Positions 33,882 to 42,678 of a stretch of 43,318 nt of DNA are shown piece after piece. The first letter of the stretch is position 1. The number at the start of each line of letters is the position of its first letter. Where the stretch lies: NCBI GenBank assembly GCA_032251315.1, contig JAVVEE010000012.1:1-43318 (forward strand), given 5' to 3'. This DNA is from LH-M37 sp032251315 (lineage in GTDB: Bacteria; Pseudomonadota; Gammaproteobacteria; SZUA-229). A program made the position numbers and the translations under genes. The notes under the pieces were generated by a model that was not told the origin of the DNA, did not search any database, and saw nothing but the letters and a program-made list of their open reading frames with translations.

Positions 33882-35144
33882 ATGCTTGAAAGAGACGACA
33901 TGACCTTTCCCTTTTCGGAATATCAGCGCCGCATCAGCGAGCTGCGCGAACGCATGGCGCAGCGCCTGCTGGATGCGGTGATTATTTCGGATGCTGAAAA
34001 TATCATGTATCTGACCGACTACCAGACCACCGGCTACTCCTTTTTTCAGGCGCTGGTGGTACCGCTCGAAGCTGAGCCTTTTATGGTCACGCGTAAGCTG
34101 GAAGAGTCGAACGTGTTCGCCCGTACCTGGGTCGAAATATCCCGGCCCTATCCCGATACCGGCGATGCCATCCAGATGCTGGTCACCTCCCTGATCGAGT
34201 TTGGCCTGGCCAGCAAAACCATCGGCTATGAGCGTAACTCCTACTATTTCACCGCCTATCATCAGGACTATTTTCATACCTCGTTTACCAACAACCGTCT
34301 GATGGACTGCTTCGGCATCGTCGAACAGGGCCGGGTACACAAATCAGCGGTGGAAATGGAGGTCATGCAGAAAGCCGCCATCGCCACCAAAGCCGGCATG
34401 CAGGCCGGCATTGATGCCGCACAGGCGGGGGTGACTGAAAATGAAATTGGCGCGGCCATCTGTCAGGCCATGTTCTCCGCCGGTGGTGAAATTCCGGCGG
34501 TCATGCCCTATGTCACTTCCGGCCCACGCAGCATGATCGGCCACGCCTCCTGGGAAGGGCGGGTGGTTCAGCCCGGCGAGCATGTGTTTCTGGAAATTGC
34601 CGGCTGTTATCGCCGCTACCACACCGCCATGATGCGCACCGTGGTCTGCGGTGAACTCAGTGACAGCATGTACAAATCACAGGAACTGATGAAGACGGCA
34701 CTCAGGCATGTTCGCGAAGAACTGCGCCCCGGCCTGACGGTTTCCGATGTCGACAAGATGCTGCGCAACATCATCAGCGACAACGATGTCGGCGCCAGAC
34801 TGATTACCCGTTCGGGTTATTCCATTGGTATCGCCTTTCCTCCCAGCTGGGATGAAGGTTACATCATGAGTTTGTATCAGGGTTCATCGCACGTCCTGGA
34901 ACCGGGCATGACCTTTCACGTCATCCCCTGGATGTGGGGCATTGATGGTGACAAATCATGCGGCATCTCCGACACCTTCTACATTACCGAGCATGGCTGC
35001 GGCTCGTTCTTTCACGATGTGCAACAGGACTTTACCGTTAAAGCCGATCAGGGTGCGGCAATCAATACCGGGGCGATTGCCGCCAGTGAGAAAAAAATCC
35101 AAAAAAACAAACCCGACCTATCCATAAAAAGCGCTAACGAATAA
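33882..35144 (+). CDS. doeA: Ectoine hydrolase DoeA (M24 / creatinase-like)
   Basis: 420 aa, 'pita-bread' M24 fold. N-terminal lobe YQRRISELRERMAQRLLDAVIISDAENIMYLTDYQTTGY is typical of creatinase/Xaa-Pro peptidase-like hydrolases. The C-terminal lobe has GEHVFLEIAGCYRRYHTAMMRT and FHVIPWMWGIDGDKSCGISDTFYI. Aspartates used as metal ligands in true M24 aminopeptidases are replaced (e.g. EIAGCYRRYH), as expected for metal-free DoeA/EutD. It opens the ectoine ring to N-acetyl-diaminobutyrate. It starts 3 bp after doeD; GGAGG within the doeD end serves as ribosome site. A second Met (33900) is possible. Confidence 0.92.
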   Translation: MLERDDMTFPFSEYQRRISELRERMAQRLLDAVIISDAENIMYLTDYQTTGYSFFQALVVPLEAEPFMVTRKLEESNVFARTWVEISRPYPDTGDAIQMLVTSLIEFGLASKTIGYERNSYYFTAYHQDYFHTSFTNNRLMDCFGIVEQGRVHKSAVEMEVMQKAAIATKAGMQAGIDAAQAGVTENEIGAAICQAMFSAGGEIPAVMPYVTSGPRSMIGHASWEGRVVQPGEHVFLEIAGCYRRYHTAMMRTVVCGELSDSMYKSQELMKTALRHVREELRPGLTVSDVDKMLRNIISDNDVGARLITRSGYSIGIAFPPSWDEGYIMSLYQGSSHVLEPGMTFHVIPWMWGIDGDKSCGISDTFYITEHGCGSFFHDVQQDFTVKADQGAAINTGAIAASEKKIQKNKPDLSIKSANE

Positions 35145-35153
35145 AGAGGTTCC

Positions 35154-36527
35154 ATGTATATAGCAATCAATCCCACCACGGGTAGCGAGTTACACCGTTA
35201 CGAAACGCTCGATGATAATAGCCTTAAGCAGCGTATCGAAGCTTCTGCACAGGCCTATGCGCACTGGCGTAAAACTGATTTTTCCGAGCGCGCCGAGCTG
35301 TTAAGAAAGGTCGCCGGATTAATGCGCAGCGAGAAAGAGCATCTGGCCCGACTGATGACGCAGGAGATGGGCAAGCCCATTAATGAGGCACGCGGGGAAG
35401 TCGAGAAATCCGCCGGCTGCGCCGAGCACTACGCCGAACACGGCGCGGAATATCTGGCCTCCAGAACCCTGTCCTCCGATGCCACCCACAGCTACGTGCA
35501 GCATCTGCCACTGGGGCCGGTGCTGGGTATCCTGCCCTGGAACGCCCCTTTCTGGCTGGCGTTCCGATTTTGCGCACCTGCGATAATGGCGGGTAATACC
35601 TGCCTGATGAAACACGATTCACATGTTCCCGCCTGCGGTGAAGCCATTGCGGAGCTGTTTGTAAAAGCCGGTGCTCCGGCAGGGCTGATGCAGAATATTC
35701 GCATCGAAAATAAACAGTCCAAACTGGTGCTGGAACATGACGCCGTACAGGGCGTTTCCCTAACCGGTTCCAGCGCCGCCGGAAGTCAGGTGGCCTCACT
35801 GGCCGCGCGGCAGATTAAACCGGCGGTACTGGAACTGGGCGGCTCAGACCCCAGCCTGGTGCTGGCCGATGCCGATCTGGACAGCGCGGCACAGACACTG
35901 GCTCTGTCGCGCATCATCAATGCCGGTCAGTCCTGTATTGCCGCCAAACGCATCATCGTAGAAGCGCCGGTTTATGATGCCTTTATCGAGCGATTCCACA
36001 ACCATCTGGCCGGGCTGAAAATGGGTGATCCCGCCGAAGAAACAACCCAGGTCGGCCCCATTGCACGCGCCGACCTGCGCGAGGCATTGCACCGCCAGGT
36101 CAGCACCACCATCGAACAGGGCGCACGCTGTCTGCTGGGCGGAGAAATGCCCGAAGGCCCCGGTTACTTTTATCCGGTAACCCTGCTGGTGGACGTCACC
36201 CCGGAAATGCAGGTCTCCTGTGAAGAGACCTTTGGCCCGATCGCCGTGGTGATAAAGGCGGATTCCGCCGAACACGCCCTGGCCATTGCCAATGACACCC
36301 CCTATGGCCTGGCCTCCTCCATCTGGAGTGCGGATGTCGCTAAAGCCGAAAAAATGGCGCGCGACATCGAAGCAGGACAGGTGACCATTAACGGCCTGGT
36401 AAAAACAGATCCACGTCTGCCCAGTGGCGGCATAAAACGCTCCGGTTACGGACGCGAGCTGGGGCCGCACGGCATACTCGAATTCGTGAATGTGCAACAG
36501 GTCTGGGTGGGACCTAAAAAAGAGTAG
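35154..36527 (+). CDS. doeC: Aldehyde dehydrogenase, probable aspartate-semialdehyde dehydrogenase DoeC
   Basis: 457 aa NAD(P)-dependent aldehyde dehydrogenase, short SSADH (Sad/YneI-like) subgroup. LGPVLGILPWNAPFWLAFRF, SLTGSSAAGSQVASLA (Rossmann loop), ELGGSDPSLVLADAD (catalytic Glu) and NAGQSCIAAKRII (catalytic Cys) are all intact, with EETFGPIAVV near the C-terminus. In this context it would oxidise L-aspartate semialdehyde from the transaminase to aspartate. It starts 9 bp after doeA with AAGAGG upstream. Last gene of the operon; convergent with the helicase gene 29 bp away and no clear terminator between. Confidence 0.88.
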   Translation: MYIAINPTTGSELHRYETLDDNSLKQRIEASAQAYAHWRKTDFSERAELLRKVAGLMRSEKEHLARLMTQEMGKPINEARGEVEKSAGCAEHYAEHGAEYLASRTLSSDATHSYVQHLPLGPVLGILPWNAPFWLAFRFCAPAIMAGNTCLMKHDSHVPACGEAIAELFVKAGAPAGLMQNIRIENKQSKLVLEHDAVQGVSLTGSSAAGSQVASLAARQIKPAVLELGGSDPSLVLADADLDSAAQTLALSRIINAGQSCIAAKRIIVEAPVYDAFIERFHNHLAGLKMGDPAEETTQVGPIARADLREALHRQVSTTIEQGARCLLGGEMPEGPGYFYPVTLLVDVTPEMQVSCEETFGPIAVVIKADSAEHALAIANDTPYGLASSIWSADVAKAEKMARDIEAGQVTINGLVKTDPRLPSGGIKRSGYGRELGPHGILEFVNVQQVWVGPKKE

Positions 36528-36556
36528 CTGGAGGGGGATGGATGTTGATATTTAGT

Positions 36557-39500
36557 TCAGTCGGCCGCCAACAGATCACTAAGGGTGCTGGCATCAATTA
36601 ACAACTCGCCCTCTTTTTTGCCCTTGCCGTAGACGTTGTTGGCCAGTTGCTGTTTCTTCGCCTGCATGGCGAGGATTTTTTCTTCCACCGTGCCTTCGGT
36701 GATCAGTTTGTAGACGAACACCGGTTTCTGCTGGCCGATGCGGTGGGCGCGGTCGGTGGCCTGCATTTCCACCGCCGGGTTCCACCACGGGTCGTAGTGG
36801 ATGACGGTGTCGGCTTCGGTAAGGTTGAGGCCGACGCCGCCAGCCTTGAGGCTGATAAGGAAAAGATTCACCTCGCCGCTGCGGAAGGTTTCGATCGCTT
36901 CGTCGCGCTTGCGGGTCTGGCCGGTGAGTTTGGTGTAGGCGATATTCTCGCCCTGCAGCGCCTCTTCGATCAGGCTCAGCATGGAGGTGAACTGGGAGAA
37001 CAGCAGGATGCGCCGGCCCTCGTCGAGCATCTCCGGCAGCAGTTCCATCAGCATCGCCAGCTTGGCCGAAGCAATAGGCTTGCCGGTTTTTGCGCCGCCG
37101 GTTCCTGCGGGCAGCAGGCGCGGATCACAGCAGACCTGGCGCAGTTTCAGCAGGGCGTCGAGAATGGTGATGTGGCTGCGCGCCAGTCCCTTCTGGGCGA
37201 TGGCATCGCGCACCTTTTTCTCCATAGTCAGACGGATACTTTCATATAACGCGGCCTGCCTGCCCTCAATGGGGACGGTGCGCAACAGCTCGCTCTTCGG
37301 CGGCAGTTCGCTGGCGACAACCTCTTTGGTGCGGCGCAGCATGAAGGGGGCGGTGCGCCGGGTGAGGCGTTTGAGCTTATCGTTGTCGCCCTGTTTTTCG
37401 ATGGGGGTGCGATAGTGGCGAACGAAGCTTTTCTGATCGCCGAGAAAACCGGGCAGCAGAAAATCGAACTGCGCCCACAACTCACCCAGATGGTTTTCCA
37501 TGGGTGTGCCGGTGAGGCAGAGACGGTGGTTGGCCTGCAACTCGCGCACCAGTTGCGCGGCCTGGGAGCGGGGATTTTTGATCTGCTGCGCCTCGTCGAG
37601 AATCAAATAGTGCCACGACTTCGCCAGCAGCACCTCGTGGTCACGCGGCAGCAGCGGGTACGTGGTGAGAATAATGTCGTAGTTGTCCAGCGTGGCGAAG
37701 TGTTCGCTGCGCTCGGGGCCGTGCAGCACCAGCACCTTCAGACCCGGCGTGAACTGCGCCGCCTCACGCCGCCAGTTGCCCATCAGGCTGGTGGGGGCGA
37801 CGATCAGGCTGGGGTGTTTCATCCGCCCGGCGCGCTTTTCGATGGCCAGATGCGCCAGCGCCTGCACGGTTTTGCCCAGCCCCATGTCATCGGCGAGAAT
37901 GCCCGCCAGCTCGTACTTGCGCAGAAACTGCAACCAGTCCAGCCCCTGCTGCTGATAACCGCGCAGGATGCCCTTGAAGGTGGCAGGCACCTTGACCGAT
38001 TTGATGCCCTCGAAGTTGCGTAGCCGCCGCGCCAGTGCTTGCAGAGTCGCGCCACCGCGCACCCGGGTCTCGCCCAGCTCCAGCAGGCGCGGTGCGTCGA
38101 GGCGCGACAGGCGCAGGCTCTCGCCGCTCTGCCCGCCGCGATCATAGAGATCAATAATGGTCTGCAATACCGGCTCGATCTGGCTCGCCGCCACGGTTAT
38201 ATAGCGGCCGTCACCGGCATCGAGATAGAGAATTTCGGGCAGCTCGCCGGGCTGGTAATCGACCAGCAGCTCACTCACCAGCGGCAGTAGCGGCAGCTTC
38301 TTGCCCTCCACTTCCAGATCAAAACGCAGGCCGAACCAGTCGTTCTCCGAGGCATCCACCTCGGCGTCCACCGCTTCGGCGTGGCTCAGAATGAACGGGC
38401 TTTCCGCCGCCGGTTCGACCACCCAGCCCAGCGCCTCAAGGCGCGGCACGGCGGCATCGAGAAAATCGAACCAGTCATTCAGGGCCGTCTGGCGCCGGGA
38501 GGCGTCGCGGCTGTGCAGGGCAAATTGCCCCGGCTGCTCCGTCGCGATTACCGCCGTCTCATTGAGCAGCGTGTCGCGAGCAGCAGCTTCAGCCTCAAAA
38601 TCGCGATGGATGTGCAGCAGCCGATCATCCTTCTCGCAGGTGATCACCGGCGCCGGGTTGGCTGCGTCGACCTGCTTCTCGCTATAGCGAAAAGCCAGGC
38701 TCATGGCCGCTTCGAATGGTCGCTCGGGATTGAAATGCAGGGATAGATGCGCAACCGGCGGCTCATGCAGCTCTTCCACCTGCACCGGTTCCGGTGTCGG
38801 CAGTTCGGGATGGTGCAGCGCCATCTGGTGGCTGATCCGCCGGGCTTCGCTCGCACCGACCGGCGGCGCTGTCGCCAGCAGGGCGATTTTGTCCGCAGTG
38901 ATGCCGGGCGGCAGTTGCAGCTCGCCTACGGCATAATGCTCAGGATCGATATAACAGGGCGGATTGACCGGCATCATCTGTCCGGCTTCCGCCAGTTCAA
39001 GTCCCAATTGGTACTGATCGCCCTGTTTCGTCCAGACCAGTACCGCCTCGCGCTCGCCGGAGAGCTGCAAAGGTATGGCGCGCTCATCGTCCCAGAAAGC
39101 CCGGCCGCTCTCCACCATCAGCATCAGCGCGGTATGGCCGGTGACACCGCTCAGGATGGTGTCGCCACTCCAGAGGCTGAGCCTGGTGACCTTTAGCAGC
39201 GCCACAATATCCTCGTCCAGCGGCTGCATATAGCGCGGCGTGCTGTAGTGGTTGGTGAGCGTCGAGAGAGTGACCTGACGGCCTTTGCCCCATTCACCAT
39301 TGCGCTTGCGTTTGGCGATGCTGAAGGTCACTTTTATACCGTTGCCCTGACGCGGCGCGGGTGAGAGGTGATAGAGCAATTTTTCGTCTGCGCTTAGTTC
39401 AACCTGCTCACCCCCGCCGGTAAAATGGCCGAGCCACTGTTCAAAATCGCCGGAGGAGACTTTCCCGGACGATTCCGCTTCCGCTTTCAAGGCAAGGCAG

Positions 39501-39754
39501 GCGGCCACGACATGCTTGCAGTTGTAGTCCATCGGGCAGTCGCAAAATCCACTGATATCCAGACCCTGACGGGTCTGCTTGAGGATGATTTCCTGTCCAT
39601 AGAGGCTACTGCCGCGTGCGGTGCTTATCAGTGTAAGGCGACCGAATCCGTCATCGCGGGTTTCGACGATGCTGGCGCGCCCCTGAATAAAATAATCACG
39701 GCCGCGCTCATAAGCCCCGTAACCGCATTTTTTTATCAGCAGTTGGGCAGTCAT
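36557..39754 (-). CDS. SNF2-family DEAD/DEAH helicase with SWIM zinc finger
   Basis: About 1065 aa from ATG at 39754; an in-frame TTG seven codons upstream (39775) is possible and neither start shows a clear ribosome site. The N-terminal SWIM finger is CDCPMDYNCKHVVAACLAL (CxC...CxH). The C-terminal half is a Swi2/Snf2 ATPase: GILADDMGLGKTVQALAHL (Walker A), IVAPTSLMGNWRRE, LDEAQQIKNPRS (Walker B), CLTGTPMENHLGELW, and SLKAGGVGLNLTEADTVIHYDPWWNP plus DRAHRIGQQKPV. It translocates on duplex DNA and may remodel nucleoprotein. It is a RapA-unlike, HepA/SNF2 class common in bacteria with unknown targets. Monocistronic, convergent with doeC. Confidence 0.95.
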   Translation of the reverse strand: MTAQLLIKKCGYGAYERGRDYFIQGRASIVETRDDGFGRLTLISTARGSSLYGQEIILKQTRQGLDISGFCDCPMDYNCKHVVAACLALKAEAESSGKVSSGDFEQWLGHFTGGGEQVELSADEKLLYHLSPAPRQGNGIKVTFSIAKRKRNGEWGKGRQVTLSTLTNHYSTPRYMQPLDEDIVALLKVTRLSLWSGDTILSGVTGHTALMLMVESGRAFWDDERAIPLQLSGEREAVLVWTKQGDQYQLGLELAEAGQMMPVNPPCYIDPEHYAVGELQLPPGITADKIALLATAPPVGASEARRISHQMALHHPELPTPEPVQVEELHEPPVAHLSLHFNPERPFEAAMSLAFRYSEKQVDAANPAPVITCEKDDRLLHIHRDFEAEAAARDTLLNETAVIATEQPGQFALHSRDASRRQTALNDWFDFLDAAVPRLEALGWVVEPAAESPFILSHAEAVDAEVDASENDWFGLRFDLEVEGKKLPLLPLVSELLVDYQPGELPEILYLDAGDGRYITVAASQIEPVLQTIIDLYDRGGQSGESLRLSRLDAPRLLELGETRVRGGATLQALARRLRNFEGIKSVKVPATFKGILRGYQQQGLDWLQFLRKYELAGILADDMGLGKTVQALAHLAIEKRAGRMKHPSLIVAPTSLMGNWRREAAQFTPGLKVLVLHGPERSEHFATLDNYDIILTTYPLLPRDHEVLLAKSWHYLILDEAQQIKNPRSQAAQLVRELQANHRLCLTGTPMENHLGELWAQFDFLLPGFLGDQKSFVRHYRTPIEKQGDNDKLKRLTRRTAPFMLRRTKEVVASELPPKSELLRTVPIEGRQAALYESIRLTMEKKVRDAIAQKGLARSHITILDALLKLRQVCCDPRLLPAGTGGAKTGKPIASAKLAMLMELLPEMLDEGRRILLFSQFTSMLSLIEEALQGENIAYTKLTGQTRKRDEAIETFRSGEVNLFLISLKAGGVGLNLTEADTVIHYDPWWNPAVEMQATDRAHRIGQQKPVFVYKLITEGTVEEKILAMQAKKQQLANNVYGKGKKEGELLIDASTLSDLLAAD

Positions 39755-39960
39755 TAATTTAAAATCGATTTGCAATGTGGACTCGCGATACGGACAGTAT
39801 GTGAAAAAGAGGCGCAGATTTTACGCTGTCTGATGCTTCAGGTAAAAGAAGTCTGCACCTTTTCTGATATAAAGGTCGATTTAATGACAGATAAATCGCG
39901 CTTCATTCCCCTACAGCTATCTACTGATTTAAACTAAAATGTTGGTTTTATTGATTATGA

Positions 39961-40032
39961 GAACTTCAATCCATTCAAAACCGTTAAAAGCCTGAACAAG
40001 AACGGTTGGATATTGCCATACTCTGGAAGTTC
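39961..40032. repeat. Nested inverted repeats upstream of the thioredoxin gene
   Basis: GAACTTC (39961-39967) pairs with GAAGTTC (40026-40032). Inside, AACCGTT (39979-39985) pairs with AACGGTT (40001-40007), and CAATCC can partly pair with GGATATTG. The result is an imperfect long palindrome of 72 bp, 34 bp before the next start codon. It could be a regulatory RNA fold or a repeat remnant. The remainder of 39776-40066 shows nothing else recognisable. Confidence 0.5.
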
Positions 40033-40066
40033 AAAATAATACCTGACCTGATTTGGGGAGCAAGAG

Positions 40067-40576
40067 ATGAAATATGTAAGACTGTTGTTGATGACGCTGC
40101 TGCTGAGCATCTCGAGCCAGGCCTGGTCGGCCGAATTCTTTGACCTCGGCTTTGGCGACTTTGAAGAAGAGCTGGCGTTAGCGCGTGATGACGGCAAGAA
40201 AGGTGTGTTTGTCTTCTTTGAAATGGATGATTGCCCGTTTTGTCAACGCATGCGGGAAACCATCCTGCTTGAGCCCGAGGTCATCGCCTATTTTCGGGCG
40301 CATTTCAAGAACTACACTTTCGATATTCTAGGCGGCAGCCCGGTGGTCGACTTTGATGGCACCGAATACGACACCGGCAAAGACATGGCTGAAAAAAAAT
40401 ACCGGGTCAGAGCCACGCCGGTAATGATCATCTTTGACCTGGAAGGCAAGCCGGTAGCGCGCTTTACCGGCCCGGCCAGGAACAAGGAGGTGCTGATAAT
40501 GTTCGGTGAATATGCCGTCAGTGGCAGTTACAAAGAGATGCCGTTTACCCGCTACAAACGCGCGCAGTCCAAATAA
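40067..40576 (+). CDS. Periplasmic thioredoxin-fold protein (SoxW-like)
   Basis: 169 aa. Signal peptide KYVRLLLMTLLLSISSQAWSA. The redox motif CPFC (residues 56-59) sits in FFEMDDCPFCQRMRETIL, followed by a Trx-fold with a cis-Pro region (RATPVMIIFDLEG). YFRAHFKNYTFDI resembles the thioredoxin-like SoxW/DsbD-gamma group. It presumably acts as a periplasmic thiol reductant or oxidant. It begins a short block with a TolC-family gene 21 bp later. Preceded by GGGGAG. No sox genes are present, so a sulfur-oxidation role is not supported. Confidence 0.88.
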   Translation: MKYVRLLLMTLLLSISSQAWSAEFFDLGFGDFEEELALARDDGKKGVFVFFEMDDCPFCQRMRETILLEPEVIAYFRAHFKNYTFDILGGSPVVDFDGTEYDTGKDMAEKKYRVRATPVMIIFDLEGKPVARFTGPARNKEVLIMFGEYAVSGSYKEMPFTRYKRAQSK

Positions 40577-40597
40577 CCGAACAGCGAACCCTCCATT

Positions 40598-41890
40598 ATG
40601 AAACGATTTATTCTGGTCAGCCTGGCCAGTCTGATGAGCGCGTTCAGCGTTCAGGCAGAGGAAGCCGAACCATTGCCGACGCCATTGACTTTAGAGTATG
40701 TGCTGGAGCAGCCCGCGCGCATGAGCCCAACTTTTTTGCGCCAGCAGGCGAGCGTATTACAGGCGCAGGCACAACAGATGGAAGTGACCGCGCTGGACAG
40801 CCTGAGTTTTGATTTACTGGGACGACTGGGTAAACGTGAATTTAGAAACGAGGATCAGGATTATAATCTCGCCGCTTTACACATGGGCTTGCCGCTGTAC
40901 GACTTCGGGCGTACCGCTGCCAGCGAACAGGCCTGGTCGCTGGATGCCAGAGCGAATGAATATCGACTTGAATCGATTGAACAACAGTTTCGTCTGGACC
41001 TGATGCGCGCCTACTTTAATGTTCTGCTCGCCGAAGTGCGCTACCGCGTTGAAAATGAAGCGATGGCCATCGCCTACGTCACTCTGGATAAAGTTCGTGA
41101 AGCCCATGTTATCGGCCTGGCATCAGATATCGAGCTCTACGAGTCTGAAAAAAACTATCAGAAAGTGCTACTAAAACGCCAGCGGGCACGCACCGATTTA
41201 CGTCGACTGCCAATGCTGCTGGTAAACGCTATGGGGCGTACCGATGCCATTCTTCCCGACCTGACGCTGCCGAAATTAACCGGTCCGCCTGAGACTTTAT
41301 TAGAGCTGGAAGATTACCTGCGTATAGCGCTCGATAATAACCCGGACATACTGGCCGCAAAACAGGCCTACGATGCCAGCCAGTATCGCGTAGAAAGTGC
41401 CCAGGCCGGTGCCCGCCCGATAATCCGCGCCGATGCATGGGTAGGTCAGTTGTCGAGTTATCCGGAGCAACGTGAAGGCCACTGGCAGGCTCAGGTTTCG
41501 ATAGACTTTCCTTTATACGATGGCGGCCTGAACAAGTCCCAAGTGGATCGTGAACGCGCTCAACGTCAGGAAACCCGTGCCGGGGTTTTTGAAATTGAAC
41601 AACAGATTCGTGAAAAGATAATGAACCTGTATTTTCAGTTAGAGTTGCTGGCCGTTGAGAAGCAGGCCGTCGAAGCGAGCCAGACTGCAGCAGATTACAA
41701 TCTCGATTACAAACGTGCCATCTATGAAAATGAACTACAGACCGACCTGGGCAATGCCATGGTGCGCATTACCCAAACGGATTATGATGCCCTGGAGTTC
41801 AATTTAAAACGTGCCCTGCTGTGGGCAAAAATGCAGGCGCTAACCGGAATGCAAAACCTGGCCGAACAACAAAAACAGGTATCGGAGTAA
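40598..41890 (+). CDS. TolC-family outer-membrane efflux protein
   Basis: 430 aa. Signal peptide FILVSLASLMSAFSVQA. The two-fold repeat of long helices is visible: LTLEYVLEQPARMSPTFLRQ in the first half and LEDYLRIALDNNPDILAAKQAYDASQYRVESAQAG in the second, the latter being the canonical TolC-repeat motif. IRADAWVGQLSSYPEQ and QVSIDFPLYDGG are barrel strands. It would form the outer-membrane channel-tunnel of a tripartite exporter. The adaptor gene starts 6 bp after its stop. No inner-membrane transporter is encoded in the window, so the partner pump is unknown. Confidence 0.92.
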   Translation: MKRFILVSLASLMSAFSVQAEEAEPLPTPLTLEYVLEQPARMSPTFLRQQASVLQAQAQQMEVTALDSLSFDLLGRLGKREFRNEDQDYNLAALHMGLPLYDFGRTAASEQAWSLDARANEYRLESIEQQFRLDLMRAYFNVLLAEVRYRVENEAMAIAYVTLDKVREAHVIGLASDIELYESEKNYQKVLLKRQRARTDLRRLPMLLVNAMGRTDAILPDLTLPKLTGPPETLLELEDYLRIALDNNPDILAAKQAYDASQYRVESAQAGARPIIRADAWVGQLSSYPEQREGHWQAQVSIDFPLYDGGLNKSQVDRERAQRQETRAGVFEIEQQIREKIMNLYFQLELLAVEKQAVEASQTAADYNLDYKRAIYENELQTDLGNAMVRITQTDYDALEFNLKRALLWAKMQALTGMQNLAEQQKQVSE

Positions 41891-41896
41891 CACATC

Positions 41897-42391
41897 ATGA
41901 AAAAAATCACATTGTTAATGGCGGCATCACTGCTCGCATTTAATCTCCACGCCGATGAAGTAAAAGTAGGCGCGCTGGTAACAGGCCAGGTCACTCAGAT
42001 AAAGGTAAAAACCGGACAGCAGGTAAAGATCGGCGAGCTGGTATTAAAAATTGACGATCGCCGTTATCAGGCAGAACTGAAAGCCCTGACAGCGGAAGTT
42101 AATTATCGTAAAGCCGCACTGGATGATGCCAAAATCGAATACGAGCAGACATTGGACATGTACGACCGCACCGTCATCGCCCGCCGCCCACTGGAACGCG
42201 CCAAACGTGATCTGGAACTGGCTGAGCAGACCTTAATAAAAGCCCAGGGCGAACTTGAAATGCATCAGGCCTGGCTGGATTATTATTATGTGAAAGCACC
42301 GGTCAACGGGGTAATTAAATCGTTATCAGTGATGCAGGGCTCGACCGTGTTCAAGGAAAATGAGGCGCTGTTTAGTTTGGAAACTCAATAG
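41897..42391 (+). CDS. Unusually short periplasmic adaptor (HlyD/MFP family)
   Basis: 164 aa, about half the length of ordinary adaptors. Signal peptide KKITLLMAASLLAFNLHA. The first lipoyl half is VKVGALVTGQVTQIKVKTGQQVKIGELVLKID. A helical hairpin follows (about residues 57-130: ALTAEVNYRKAALDDAKIEY, LERAKRDLELAEQTLIKAQG), then the second lipoyl half YYYVKAPVNGVIKSLSVMQGS. The beta-barrel and membrane-proximal domains that normally follow are absent; the stop comes right after the lipoyl fold. Probably cotranscribed with the TolC gene and a dedicated channel-docking subunit. No frameshift remnant was seen in the following 100 bp. Confidence 0.87.
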   Translation: MKKITLLMAASLLAFNLHADEVKVGALVTGQVTQIKVKTGQQVKIGELVLKIDDRRYQAELKALTAEVNYRKAALDDAKIEYEQTLDMYDRTVIARRPLERAKRDLELAEQTLIKAQGELEMHQAWLDYYYVKAPVNGVIKSLSVMQGSTVFKENEALFSLETQ

Positions 42392-42497
42392 TGATTAAAG
42401 CATTCACCGCAGAGAACGCTGAGAAAAACATCAGTCTCTTGTCTAACAACTGACAAAATGCACATCTATAAGCATGCTTTAACTCAGAGGAAGGATT

Positions 42498-42678
42498 ATG
42501 ACTATATTGAATGTTATAGAAGCCGACGCAAAGTTAGATAGCCTGAATGCGGTCTTAATTTCAAAGGAGAACTGCCATTGCTAAAATTCTGCACTTAATG
42601 TCTGTGCCCAGCATGAATGAATCCATCAAAGAAGGACTTAAACAGGATATATCTGAGTGTACTAAAGAACTTGATTAA
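42498..42678 (+). pseudogene. Degraded Phd/YefM-family antitoxin gene
   Basis: A good ribosome site (GAGGAAGGA, 42487-42495) precedes ATG 42498. The first frame reads MTILNVIEADAKLDSLNAVLISKENCHC and stops at 42582-42584. From 42577 the +1 frame continues IAKILHLMSVPSMNESIKEG then LKQDISECTKELD, stopping at 42676-42678 where family members end in ELDW. These are the N-terminus, the NAVLISxEDW block and the ETLHLMSxPxMxESIxEG...EECxxELDW tail of Phd-type antitoxins. About 20 residues are missing in the middle, a frameshift follows and Trp has become a stop. No YoeB/Txe-like toxin follows. Confidence 0.75.

Noticed and set aside
39961..40032. Integron attC site
   Set aside because: The nested palindrome lacks the GTTRRRY/RYYYAAC core pair at its ends and there is no integrase or cassette array.
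40067..40576. Assignment as SoxW of a sulfur-oxidation cluster
   Set aside because: No other sox gene is in the window; only the thioredoxin fold and CPFC motif are supported.
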